The notes under the pieces were generated by a model, which was given only the letters and a program-made list of their open reading frames with translations, had not been told where the DNA came from and did not search any database. Source: Acetobacteraceae bacterium (lineage in GTDB: Bacteria; Pseudomonadota; Alphaproteobacteria; Acetobacterales; Acetobacteraceae). Taken from it: a stretch of 50,002 nucleotides of DNA. Where the stretch lies: positions 1 through 50,002 of the forward strand of contig JANXMB010000042.1 in assembly GCA_025354865.1 (NCBI GenBank), read 5' to 3'. The translations under genes were made by a program, and so were the position numbers. Below are positions 41,628 through 50,002 of the stretch, piece by piece (position 1 is the stretch's first letter; the number at the start of each line of letters is the position of its first letter).

Positions 41628-44317
41628 TCGTTGTTGCCCAGTCCGAACTGCACACGCAAAAGCCGTTCGTCCAGAACTACATCGTCACCGTCCATCGACA
41701 GGACCTGTGCCTGGTCGAGATTGAGCACGCGCCGAGCCGCGTTTACGATGCCAACAATGCGAATTGACGGAGCCGATAATGCCTGCGCGAGCGACGTGCG
41801 AGAAACCCGCCCGCCTCGTGCCGACAGAGCCTGTAGAAGCGTCCGAAGCTGTTCATCGCTCGGAGCGCCGCGACCGGCCATGCGACGCTGCGCCGCATAC
41901 GCGGAGGATTCCAAAAGCGAGGCCAACCACGTGGGGACGGGCACGCTTTCACGATTTTCAGCGCGTGGCATTTGCGCGAAAAGTTCAGGCTGCCGCTGGT
42001 CTATCTTTTTACGGCCGACAACCGCCGCGGCCGTCGAATCCTCCGACATCGGCGGAACCGCATCAAGCGAAACACCGCAAATGCCCCGCCACCAATCGGG
42101 TTCGGTAGGCGGAGACAACTCCCAGTCCGCAGGGTCGTCCCCAGAGCCAAGGACCGCGACCGGAATCAGAATCTCCTGCGGAGACACGCCACCATGGTAG
42201 CCGTTGGCTTTGGAAGCGTATCGAACTCCTTCGCTCCAAGGAACCACCACGGCTTCGCCGCCATCGGGCGTTAACACACGACCTCCGCTCAGCGCGATCT
42301 CTCCCTCTCCGGCTACTCCCGCCGCCCGCCACCTGTGGTTCACGCCATCGGCACGTTGAGAGGTGCCATCCTCGATCACATGTCCATGATCGCCGGTCAC
42401 GACAATCACCCGGCCCGCATCCCGCGCGACCCGGAGCAGCGCGGGAATAGGCCGCAATCCCTCGGCCGACCAGTTGATTTCCAGTTGGTCCGATCCCGCG
42501 AGTTGCGCATCCACGGCATTATGGACAACGCCAACCACGCGTTGCGCCGTATCGGCGATCGCGAGGCCGACAATTTCCGCCAACTCCGGCCCGGGGCCCA
42601 GATCGGCCTTATGGAACAATTTCGGTGCCGGTCCCGAGCGCCTGGCGGCAAGCAAACCCGGGTGAGCGGCGAAACCCGCTTGTTCGGTCGCCTGCCCGCC
42701 CCGAGACAACGCCCCGCACAGCAGGCTCACCCGAGAAACGTTGGTCACACTCGGCACCGCCGCGACGGCGGCCGATGGTGCAGTTCGCCCCTTTGGCCTT
42801 AATTCGTTCCAGCCAAGCCGTGGCAGGGTTTCCGCCAATGCCCGCCAGGCGGCAAAGCTCAGTCCATCGAGAACAAGCAAAAGGACCGGACGATCCCTGG
42901 CCAATGGGACGACAATTCGGTCAAGCAATCGCTCTACCGGCAGTGGATCGTTGCCCCAGGAGCCGCCGCCGTTCCAATCGCTGAATAAAGCTGCAAATTC
43001 ACGGTTCTCCGTCTCGCGTCGGTATGTCGCAGCGGCGCGAAGTCCGGCATAGGCCGCGGCGACTTCTGGGATTTCATCCCCATGTTGAAGCGCATGGCGC
43101 GCGCGGTCGGCGAAACCGCCATGCGCGGCGTAACTGGCCGCCGCCTCCGCCATATCGCGCGGCGGGTTGGAGCGTCGCGCAGTCAGCCAGCAAGCCAAAC
43201 GTGCCGCCATGATCAGACGGTCGATCCGAACCTTCCGCTGCCTGGCCCGGTCGTGCTGTTCCGCCAATTGCGCCAGTTTCCACGCATGAGCCGCGTCGTC
43301 GCCCAACCCTGACTTGACCGCCGCGGTGACTGCGGCGGCGGTGTTTTTCATCCGCGCATCGAGGCCGAGGTCCAGGGCGGCGCTCGCCGCGACCGCTGCC
43401 TCCGCGCGCACGATAGCGATCAAGGACACAGCACGCATCTGAACGCTTTGCGCTCGGGCCGGTTCCTCGGCGACGAGGGTCCCCAGAACCCGCCGGGCCG
43501 CTTCAGCGAGGACCTTGCCCGCCTCCGGCGTTACACGCACGCCGCCAACCAACGGTTCCAACCGCACGGCGGCCTCTCGCAGGTCAGGGGTCAGCTCCGC
43601 TTCGCCAAAGATGACGCCGCAGACGAGGCCGATCGGGAGCGCGTCCGCATCCGGTCCGGAGGCGGCAGCGCCCAGGACGATCTCGGCCGCCGGGCCGCCT
43701 GCAGCGGTCAGCCGTTGCGCCACCATGCGGCGTGGTTCATCGGACAGAGTCGCGAAACGTGCGACCTTGCCAAGGTCCAGGCTCCATTCCAACAAAGCAA
43801 CCGCGTCTGTTCGGCCGGCTTCCAGCCCCAACACCTGTTCTTGCAGTGCGCGCCATGCCGTCTCCAGGTCCAGCATGCCGCCGGGCGCTGCGGGGTACCC
43901 GCCAACAGGAGAAAACGCGATCAGCAGATCGGCCAGCTCGCGTTGCGTCCGTAATCGGGACTCGACGCTCCGCGCACGAAACAAATCCGGCAGCACCGCC
44001 CAGCGGTCGCTTCGCGCCAGGCGGCCTTTCGGTAGCCGCGCTTTGACATCGTCGCCCAGGCTGGCGGTATCGAGCGGGGTTAGCACGACAATGCCGTCGC
44101 CGCCTTCGGCTTCGTTCCCTTCTATCCGTTCCAGCAATTCCAGTTCCGACGGACACCAGGCCAACCGGAACTGCCGCCCACCTCGTTCGACGAAAGGCGG
44201 CCAGTTCCGAGATGTAGGCGCGTGCATCCCAAGAATGGTCGCCTCGGGATCCAATTTAAGGAACCGATCGAGTTCCCGTTCGATCTGCGCGAGGTCGGGG
44301 GTCAGCAAAGCGCTCAC
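41624..44317 (-). CDS. pglZ: BREX protein PglZ, alkaline-phosphatase superfamily
   Basis: An 897-residue PglZ, the universal BREX component. The PglZ domain shows metal-binding VLLLVLDGLSF (near 483) and VVTGDHGHVIEDG (near 640), as in alkaline-phosphatase-superfamily enzymes. The N-terminal half (about 1-430) is the type 2 extension. I chose GTG 44317 because it makes a 4-bp GTGA overlap with the pglY stop, like every other junction here; a start 36 bases earlier is possible. Known role: an essential phosphatase-fold/nuclease-like partner of the methylase complex in phage exclusion. Confidence 0.92.
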   Translation of the reverse strand: MSALLTPDLAQIERELDRFLKLDPEATILGMHAPTSRNWPPFVERGGRQFRLAWCPSELELLERIEGNEAEGGDGIVVLTPLDTASLGDDVKARLPKGRLARSDRWAVLPDLFRARSVESRLRTQRELADLLIAFSPVGGYPAAPGGMLDLETAWRALQEQVLGLEAGRTDAVALLEWSLDLGKVARFATLSDEPRRMVAQRLTAAGGPAAEIVLGAAASGPDADALPIGLVCGVIFGEAELTPDLREAAVRLEPLVGGVRVTPEAGKVLAEAARRVLGTLVAEEPARAQSVQMRAVSLIAIVRAEAAVAASAALDLGLDARMKNTAAAVTAAVKSGLGDDAAHAWKLAQLAEQHDRARQRKVRIDRLIMAARLACWLTARRSNPPRDMAEAAASYAAHGGFADRARHALQHGDEIPEVAAAYAGLRAAATYRRETENREFAALFSDWNGGGSWGNDPLPVERLLDRIVVPLARDRPVLLLVLDGLSFAAWRALAETLPRLGWNELRPKGRTAPSAAVAAVPSVTNVSRVSLLCGALSRGGQATEQAGFAAHPGLLAARRSGPAPKLFHKADLGPGPELAEIVGLAIADTAQRVVGVVHNAVDAQLAGSDQLEINWSAEGLRPIPALLRVARDAGRVIVVTGDHGHVIEDGTSQRADGVNHRWRAAGVAGEGEIALSGGRVLTPDGGEAVVVPWSEGVRYASKANGYHGGVSPQEILIPVAVLGSGDDPADWELSPPTEPDWWRGICGVSLDAVPPMSEDSTAAAVVGRKKIDQRQPELFAQMPRAENRESVPVPTWLASLLESSAYAAQRRMAGRGAPSDEQLRTLLQALSARGGRVSRTSLAQALSAPSIRIVGIVNAARRVLNLDQAQVLSMDGDDVVLDERLLRVQFGLGNNE

Positions 44318-47300
44318 GCTGGCCCTCTGGCCGCCGGCCGCGTCAGGCGCCAATTCAGGGTCAGCTTCGCACCAGGCATCTCGTGAACACGGTCACGCAA
44401 CCTTTCCAGCGCTGCCTCGGCATCCGCTGCGTTCATCTCGACCGATTGTTGTTCCTCGACGAGTTCCTCTCCAGGCGGCGGCCCGACGGGTTTCGGCGCT
44501 GGTTCCAAGGGCGGGGTCGTTGGGCCGGGCGAGGTCACGACGGATTGCGCGAGCAAACGGCTGGCCCGTGTCTGCACGTCTCGCAAAACAGGCTGGAGGT
44601 CGGTCAGGTATTGATCCGCTTCCAACGCCTCGACCAACCGCGTCCGCAGCCCATCGGCCGCATTGCGTCGCTCATCGGTCAGGCCGGTGGCGACGGAAAC
44701 GATGTCCCATTGGGTGTTACTCAGCGCCTCCCGCAGCGCCGCCGCCGACCCGAGGCAGCGTTGCACCGCCGCCTCGCTGGTCGCCAGGTTCGCGGTGGCA
44801 AGCGCCCGGATCGTCGCGAGCGGATCGCCGGCACCGACAAGGTCAGCCACCAAAGTCTGGGCGGCCCGCAGGGTCACCAGCCGGTCCGCCGCAGTCGGTA
44901 CGCCATATTCGGCGATCCGCTGGTTCAGTGTCTGTGCAAACGCGGTCAGTTCGACCCGCCGTTCGGTGGCTTTTGTCTTCAGGTCCGCCGCCAGACTGCT
45001 GACGGTGCTGCCCTTCAGAACCTCCCCCGGAACGAGACCGAACAACGCCCCCGCGCGTGCTCTGGCGGTGGTCCAGGTTTCATCGTCGGGCAGAAGCTGC
45101 GCGCGCAGTTCCACCAGGTCATCGATCCGCTCCAGTGTTCCCGGCGCGGGCGCGCCGTTGCGGATCAGCGTCCGATCCGCCTGCGCCGCGAACGCGAGAA
45201 CGATCAGGTTCCGGACCGCCACCGGCAACCCCATCTGCTTCGGCTGGTCGATCCAGGCGGACAACTGACCGACGGTCAAAACCCCACCGCCACCGGCCTG
45301 CGCGTGCATGCGAGCAAAATGGTCCGCCCAGTGACTGTCCAGCATGAAATGCGTTTGGCTGGCGGTGCCGAGTTGCAACGGCACCGCGAACGCGGCGAGG
45401 TCCCTCCGCACCGCGACATCGTCCACCCGGATCCTTTGATCGGATTCCAGCGCCGCGCGTTCCACTTCCTTCAGCACCCGGCCCAGCGCCGCCGTCTGCA
45501 CGTCCCGGTCGAATTTCGGATGCGCCGGGAACAGATAGGTGAACACGCTGTCCAGCAAGGCCGAAATCGCGTCCTTCAATGTTGGCGCGACCGGCATTTG
45601 CGGCTGAAACGGACCGGGCGAGAACAACCGGTCCTCCACCGGCACGACCAGCCCCAGACAATCGTCCTGATCGGGCCGGATACCGTAGGCGGCCTCCAGG
45701 CAGCCTCGGATGCGTTGATGCAACGCGCTCTGCTGACTGCGCAGAATGGCTCGGGCTTGTTCGCGGTCGCCCGCCGACAGGTGCCGCGCCGCCTCGGCCA
45801 GCCGGTCGCCGGTTCCCGCCAGCAGGAAGTCGATGCGAACCAGCGTGCCCAGGTCGCGCAAGGCGCGGTCGCTGAGGTAGGACGGCTGCCACACCACCAG
45901 CCCTCCCGCGCCTTCATCCCCAACCGCCTGAGCGTGCGCGCGATGATCGGACGGCGCGCGCCCCCTGGGATCGAACGGCATCCCCAGCACCAAAACCGGC
46001 ACATCCGGGCGTCCGCGCATCCGCTCGTGGCTCAGATCGCGGACGATCTCGAAATACAGATCGACTGTCCGCTTCGTTCCCCACCAGGAATGTTGATATT
46101 CGACGAACGGCTGGCTTCCGAGCAGCGAGCGGTCGAGGCTCAGGCCCAACGCCTCGAACAGGATTTTCTGCAACCGGCCGCGGCGTGTCCCGTCATTGTC
46201 CGCCTGCGCGGCGTTGGCCAGGATCGGCTCCACATCCACGCCCGTGATCTGCAACGACAGCGTTGGCACCGTGTCGGCGGTAATCCGGATCTCCCCCACC
46301 CGCGAAGCCCAGCTTCGGAGTTTGCCCAATACGTCGTTGCCTTCCCGCCCCGGCACCGGCGACATCACCGACCCATGGTTCAACGCCGCCAACCTGGGCG
46401 CGGTCAGCGCACGCAACGCGGGAACCTCGGGCACCAGCGCGGCCAGCAGCAGGGTTTTTAGCAACCGCGCGTCGTTTTCGAAATTCCGCGACACCCGAGG
46501 GTCGGTGTTCCCATCCCGCAAATCCTGCCAGGTCGTATTGTGCACCTGCTCCAGCATCGGGACCAGTTTCTGGGTCCAAAGTTTCTTCGCATTCTCGAAC
46601 TGAATGCGCATGCCGTCGGAAAACGGTTGATCGCCCGCCGAGATTTCGTCCCACAGGTCGCCGACGGGGATAAGGCTGCCAAGCCGCAGATCGTCGCGGC
46701 GTTTGACCAGCAGGGTCAGCATCAGTTTCAGCGCCGTGCGTTCCCGCTGCAACACCGACGACGCGGCGATCAGCGCCTGGATCAGCGCCGGGCTGAACGG
46801 ATAGGTCTTGCGGAAAAGGTCGCGCTCGCCTTCCTCCCCCAGCAGCGTGTCCATCACGGCGCCGCGGCGGCGGTTCGCGAAATTTTCGAACTCGGCGTCG
46901 ATCTCCTGCTTCGCCGCTTCGTTCTTCGGCTTCAACAGCCGCTTCTCGGCGATCGTCGGCAGGTTGCGGTCTTCCAGGTTGATCCGGTCGAACCGCGCCT
47001 CCCAGTATTTCAGCGTATCGATGAAGCGGACTTCCAACGCCCCGGCCTGATGCTCGCCGATCAGTTCCCGCAAATCGCGCTGCCTGGCGACGAACGACAC
47101 GATCGGAATCGGCCGGCCGGCCCGCTGCGCCTCCACCAGCTTGGACAGTTTCGCGCCCTCGGCCGAGACGAAATCGACATCGCCGGCGCGGGTCGCCAGC
47201 CACAGGATCAGCTCATCCAGGAACAGCACCACGGCATCGTAGCCAAGCCTCTGAGCGTGGTGGCTCATGATCGCGAGGCCGGTGTCGATATCGACGAACG

Positions 47301-48030
47301 CCTCCCCCCGCGCCACCGCGACATCGGCGTAGCTGCTGAAAAATGCTGCGATCAGCGCGCCGATCAGGCTTTGCCGCGCATCGGCCTCGGGCGGTTCGAG
47401 CACCGCGGCGTCGTAGGCGTCGCCGTCCCAGGCGCCACTCAGGTCGCCCCAGTCGTCGTCGCTTTGCCTTCCCTGGTTCAGCGTCGCGAAGAACGCGGCG
47501 TCGCCCAGGCTCTGGCGTAGGCGGCCCGCGTCCTCGAACAGGCGTTCGCCCAGATAGAATCCGGGGATCGGCGCCTTGGGATGCACCCGCCGAACGTGCT
47601 CGGCATACCCGCCCAGGATGGCGCTTTCGACATCGCGGGCGCCGATCATGTGGAACGGCACCATCAGGAACCGTTTGCCGGTCAGCCAGGCGTCGTGCTT
47701 GGTCACCGCCGCCGCCAGTTCCGGGATCGCGCGCACGCGGCGATGGCCCGCCAGCAGCAGGTTCAGCATCGCCATGAAATGGCTTTTGCCGGACCCGAAC
47801 GACCCGTGCAGATAACTCGCCGCGCTGCGCCGCAAGCTCACCGCGCTTTGGATAAAGCCCAGAGCCTGATCGAACGCCGCCGCCAGTTGCGGGGTCACGA
47901 CATAGGTGCTGACGGTCCGTTCCGCGCCTTCCGCCGTCACCCCATCCGACAAAGACAGCACGAAGTCGTTGGTCTGCACCCGCTCGGGGATGTCGATCAG
48001 GTCGCGCAGCAGGGTGGCGGTGCCGCTCAT
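44314..48030 (-). CDS. pglY: BREX type 2 ATPase PglY (BrxC-like)
   Basis: A 1238-residue P-loop ATPase, the large type 2 counterpart of BrxC. Walker A is GSFGSGKS (76-83) in LHGSFGSGKSHFMAML, and Walker B-type VLFLDELILWLAT lies near 266-278. The N-terminal DLIDIPERVQTNDFVLSLSDG matches PglY openings. The long C-terminal part is helical, ending with a Pro-rich joint and a small EELVEEQQSVEMNAADAE tail. The start overlaps the pglX stop (ATGA, 48027-48030). Likely a DNA- or complex-remodelling ATPase of the exclusion machinery. Confidence 0.93.
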   Translation of the reverse strand: MSGTATLLRDLIDIPERVQTNDFVLSLSDGVTAEGAERTVSTYVVTPQLAAAFDQALGFIQSAVSLRRSAASYLHGSFGSGKSHFMAMLNLLLAGHRRVRAIPELAAAVTKHDAWLTGKRFLMVPFHMIGARDVESAILGGYAEHVRRVHPKAPIPGFYLGERLFEDAGRLRQSLGDAAFFATLNQGRQSDDDWGDLSGAWDGDAYDAAVLEPPEADARQSLIGALIAAFFSSYADVAVARGEAFVDIDTGLAIMSHHAQRLGYDAVVLFLDELILWLATRAGDVDFVSAEGAKLSKLVEAQRAGRPIPIVSFVARQRDLRELIGEHQAGALEVRFIDTLKYWEARFDRINLEDRNLPTIAEKRLLKPKNEAAKQEIDAEFENFANRRRGAVMDTLLGEEGERDLFRKTYPFSPALIQALIAASSVLQRERTALKLMLTLLVKRRDDLRLGSLIPVGDLWDEISAGDQPFSDGMRIQFENAKKLWTQKLVPMLEQVHNTTWQDLRDGNTDPRVSRNFENDARLLKTLLLAALVPEVPALRALTAPRLAALNHGSVMSPVPGREGNDVLGKLRSWASRVGEIRITADTVPTLSLQITGVDVEPILANAAQADNDGTRRGRLQKILFEALGLSLDRSLLGSQPFVEYQHSWWGTKRTVDLYFEIVRDLSHERMRGRPDVPVLVLGMPFDPRGRAPSDHRAHAQAVGDEGAGGLVVWQPSYLSDRALRDLGTLVRIDFLLAGTGDRLAEAARHLSAGDREQARAILRSQQSALHQRIRGCLEAAYGIRPDQDDCLGLVVPVEDRLFSPGPFQPQMPVAPTLKDAISALLDSVFTYLFPAHPKFDRDVQTAALGRVLKEVERAALESDQRIRVDDVAVRRDLAAFAVPLQLGTASQTHFMLDSHWADHFARMHAQAGGGGVLTVGQLSAWIDQPKQMGLPVAVRNLIVLAFAAQADRTLIRNGAPAPGTLERIDDLVELRAQLLPDDETWTTARARAGALFGLVPGEVLKGSTVSSLAADLKTKATERRVELTAFAQTLNQRIAEYGVPTAADRLVTLRAAQTLVADLVGAGDPLATIRALATANLATSEAAVQRCLGSAAALREALSNTQWDIVSVATGLTDERRNAADGLRTRLVEALEADQYLTDLQPVLRDVQTRASRLLAQSVVTSPGPTTPPLEPAPKPVGPPPGEELVEEQQSVEMNAADAEAALERLRDRVHEMPGAKLTLNWRLTRPAARGPA

Positions 48031-50002
48031 GCCGCCGCGCCTTTGCGGCGGGCGCGGCGAACCGGCGCGGGCGGCGCCCAGGCGCGCAGCTCGGCCACGC
48101 TCACGCCTAGCGCGCGGGCTTCCTCATCCACGAAGTCAGCGAAGTAGTCGCCCATGTGTTGGCCTGTTTCTGGATCGAGACCATTGTGCCACTGCCGCAG
48201 CCACGGCGCCAGTTCCAGCAATCCCGCCAGCAGGGGCATCAGCCGGGGCGCTTCCCAGCCATCGGTCTCCTTACGCTCGTAAAAATACGCGGCGATGGCC
48301 TTGGCGCAATCCAGGCGGTCGTAACCCGCCCACAGCACGGGCAGGCTGCCGTCGGCGTCGCGGGCGCAATGGGGGAAGCTGACGAAGCGTTCCTTCGGCA
48401 CGTCCAGCCCGCCGCGCAGGCGCCAGAAGCCGGTGGTCTGGAAGTCGGGGGTTTTGTATTTCGGCGGCACCGGGATCGCGCCGACGTCCTGCGCTTTGCG
48501 CGCCTTTGCCGCCTGGGCGATCGCGTATGCCAGCGCCGCCGCCCGATCCGGCGCGGCCAGAGCACTGGCCATGCGGGCCGCGTGAGCATCCGGGGTTTCG
48601 CCGTCCTGGCGCGGGTTCGCCGCCATCCATGCGGTTTGGAACCGGTGCGTTTCCTGGCTTGTGGCGTCCGCGTCGATCGCGTCTTCCTGCCGCTGCATGT
48701 CCCAGGTGGCTTCCCAGTCGGCGCGTTTGCGCAGGCCGGGTTCGGTGTAGCGCAGGACTGGCAGGAAGGGGACGGCTTCCCGGGCGATCAGTTCGGCCAT
48801 CAGCGCCTCCAGATCGAAGGTCTCGCGTGCCATATACAGCGCGGCGACGGACAGGAAATCGGCGTCGTGGCGGGCGCGGTCGGCCAGCGCGGCGCAGGAG
48901 GCGATGCGAGGATCGTGTTCGGGCCAGTAACGCCGATCCTCCAGCCGGTCGAGCAGCCAGACGCGGAGGGCGTCGCGTTCCTGCGTTTCCCAGGCTTCCA
49001 TGGACCAGCGGCGCTTGAATTCCGGACGCTCGATCAGGCCGATGGTGGGGTCGGTTTCGATCGATGCGATGCGGCGTTCGACGATGGCGCGGTAGTCGGC
49101 GGGCCAGTGCGCCGGGAGTGCGACGATCGGGGTGGAATTGTGCCGGCTGAACCAGGCGGTTTCCAGCGTGCCGGCCGCCATGCGGCGGGCCATGACGATT
49201 TCGAACGCGCGCTCGCCGAGACGGAGCGGCGGTGGGGTTGGGTGTTCGGGGGCGTCTTCCAGAAGGCCGTAGAGGTGATAGCAGCGCCAGTCGAGTTCTT
49301 CTTGCAGCGCGATCATTTTGGCGCGCGCGGTGGCGGCTACATCGCGGGCGGCGTCAAGGGTACTGCGTGTTGGAAGCGTGCGGGCACCGATGGATGCGGG
49401 CAGGTTCTCGGCGAATTGGCGGGCGTCCGCATCGAGGATGCGGGCAAGTTCCAGCGGCGGATTTTCGGTGACGGGGAAGTGGCCAACGCGCGTGCCGCTG
49501 AGTTGATAGAAATCTTCGAACGGATCGGTTCGCTGGCGTGCGCCCCGATCATCCACCGTGGCACCTTTATTGTGACACACCTGTTTCAACCAAAAGCACG
49601 CGGTTGACGAATTCAGCAACCCGAGCAGCCCCAGATGATCGTCCTCGCTCGCCCCCGCCGGCAGCTTGATCACCGGCGCCGTGCGATTGAACACCTTGCC
49701 GCCGCGATCGAGCACGAAATGGTTGTGGGTCGCGACCTCGCCGAAGGTGATGGTGAGGGGGGTGCGTGCCCTACCGACGGGGAATTGGTGGAAGTCGTAC
49801 CAAGGACGCCCTGACAACAGATAAGTGCCACCGCCGAATGTCGTACGATTCCACAGTGTTGTACGCAGAGACCAGAACCAGGAAAGGCTGGGAATAAGTG
49901 GAATAACGGGCCATTGCCGTAGATCGCCATCGTAGGGAAAGAAGATGCTTTCATCAGATTCTGTCGACCAGTCTCGGACGTTCTCACCGCGCACCTGCGT
50001 CC
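48027..50002 (-). CDS. pglX: BREX type 2 DNA adenine methyltransferase PglX, C-terminal part
   Basis: About 655 residues of the C-terminal half; the gene runs off the right end of the window, so the catalytic NPPY part is not seen. What is present is the type 2 PglX tail: NHFVLDRGGKVFNRTAPVIKLP (target-recognition-type region), LLGLLNSSTACFWLKQVCHNKG, and PPKYKTPDFQTTGFWRLRGGLDVPKERFVSFPHC, the distinctive PglX end, followed by WHNGLDPETGQHMGDYF. It methylates a non-palindromic site on host DNA for self marking. First gene of the visible operon; pglW, if present, would lie further right. Confidence 0.92.
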   Translation of the reverse strand, partial: TQVRGENVRDWSTESDESIFFPYDGDLRQWPVIPLIPSLSWFWSLRTTLWNRTTFGGGTYLLSGRPWYDFHQFPVGRARTPLTITFGEVATHNHFVLDRGGKVFNRTAPVIKLPAGASEDDHLGLLGLLNSSTACFWLKQVCHNKGATVDDRGARQRTDPFEDFYQLSGTRVGHFPVTENPPLELARILDADARQFAENLPASIGARTLPTRSTLDAARDVAATARAKMIALQEELDWRCYHLYGLLEDAPEHPTPPPLRLGERAFEIVMARRMAAGTLETAWFSRHNSTPIVALPAHWPADYRAIVERRIASIETDPTIGLIERPEFKRRWSMEAWETQERDALRVWLLDRLEDRRYWPEHDPRIASCAALADRARHDADFLSVAALYMARETFDLEALMAELIAREAVPFLPVLRYTEPGLRKRADWEATWDMQRQEDAIDADATSQETHRFQTAWMAANPRQDGETPDAHAARMASALAAPDRAAALAYAIAQAAKARKAQDVGAIPVPPKYKTPDFQTTGFWRLRGGLDVPKERFVSFPHCARDADGSLPVLWAGYDRLDCAKAIAAYFYERKETDGWEAPRLMPLLAGLLELAPWLRQWHNGLDPETGQHMGDYFADFVDEEARALGVSVAELRAWAPPAPVRRARRKGAAA

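Noticed and set aside
44314-48030. BREX type 1 reading (BrxC with BrxA/BrxB)
   Set aside because: brxD and brxHI are present and BrxA/BrxB/BrxL are absent, with PglY-type opening, so type 2 fits.
1-50002. Insertion sequences, prophage genes or integrase
   Set aside because: I looked for transposase, integrase and phage structural features and saw none that could be supported.

Overview
The window looks like GC-rich alphaproteobacterial chromosome. Support comes from a CcrM-type GANTC methyltransferase directly behind rnhB, an lpxB gene (so lipid A), and overall gene style. Rhodospirillales/Acetobacteraceae is my best guess, but no rRNA is present to settle it.

Positions 1-28.8 kb are ordinary core and metabolic chromosome. 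From left to right they hold: a minus-strand set of dioxygenase, cupin-like gene and Fur/Zur regulator; divergent hisI and a CxCC/His-rich COG0523 GTPase (together a zinc-homeostasis cluster); a cold-shock gene; lpxB; tam; a NIPSNAP gene; an acyl-CoA synthetase divergent from an isovaleryl-CoA dehydrogenase-like gene; an orphan peptide-type ABC binding protein; a minus-strand operon of O-antigen-ligase-like protein, beta-propeller and fatty acid hydroxylase; an SMP-30 lactonase and a Baeyer-Villiger monooxygenase; a GNAT and an L-2-hydroxyglutarate oxidase-like gene; yebC; rnhB-ccrM; tadA; a GATase-rsu/rlu-rsmD run; an enoyl-CoA hydratase; rlmE-ppx; and a divergent ppk2. This part is studded with a dispersed intergenic palindrome: nine copies of one hairpin, some with a second partner hairpin. 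Its stems covary between copies and its edges sit on or next to stop codons.

A tRNA-Pro(GGG) gene at 28771-28848 marks the switch to a defence island that fills the rest of the window and contains none of those palindromes. First comes a minus-strand gene (29034-30065) that I do not recognise. It has a central coiled coil and a C-terminal region resembling RelE/ParE toxins, and lies head to head with a complete type I Zorya operon, zorA-zorB-zorC-zorD (30100-37683). After 546 bp without a supportable gene, a convergent type 2 BREX operon is read from right to left: pglX (running off the window), pglY, pglZ, brxD, brxHI. Every junction in both defence operons is a 4-nt ATGA or GTGA overlap.

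Inferred working: ZorA and ZorB would form a membrane ion-driven motor that senses phage entry, with ZorC and ZorD acting on DNA. BREX would methylate host DNA (PglX) and block phage replication using the PglY/PglZ/BrxD/BrxHI machinery. The unrecognised divergent gene is the best candidate for something undescribed. The dispersed structured repeat family is the second.
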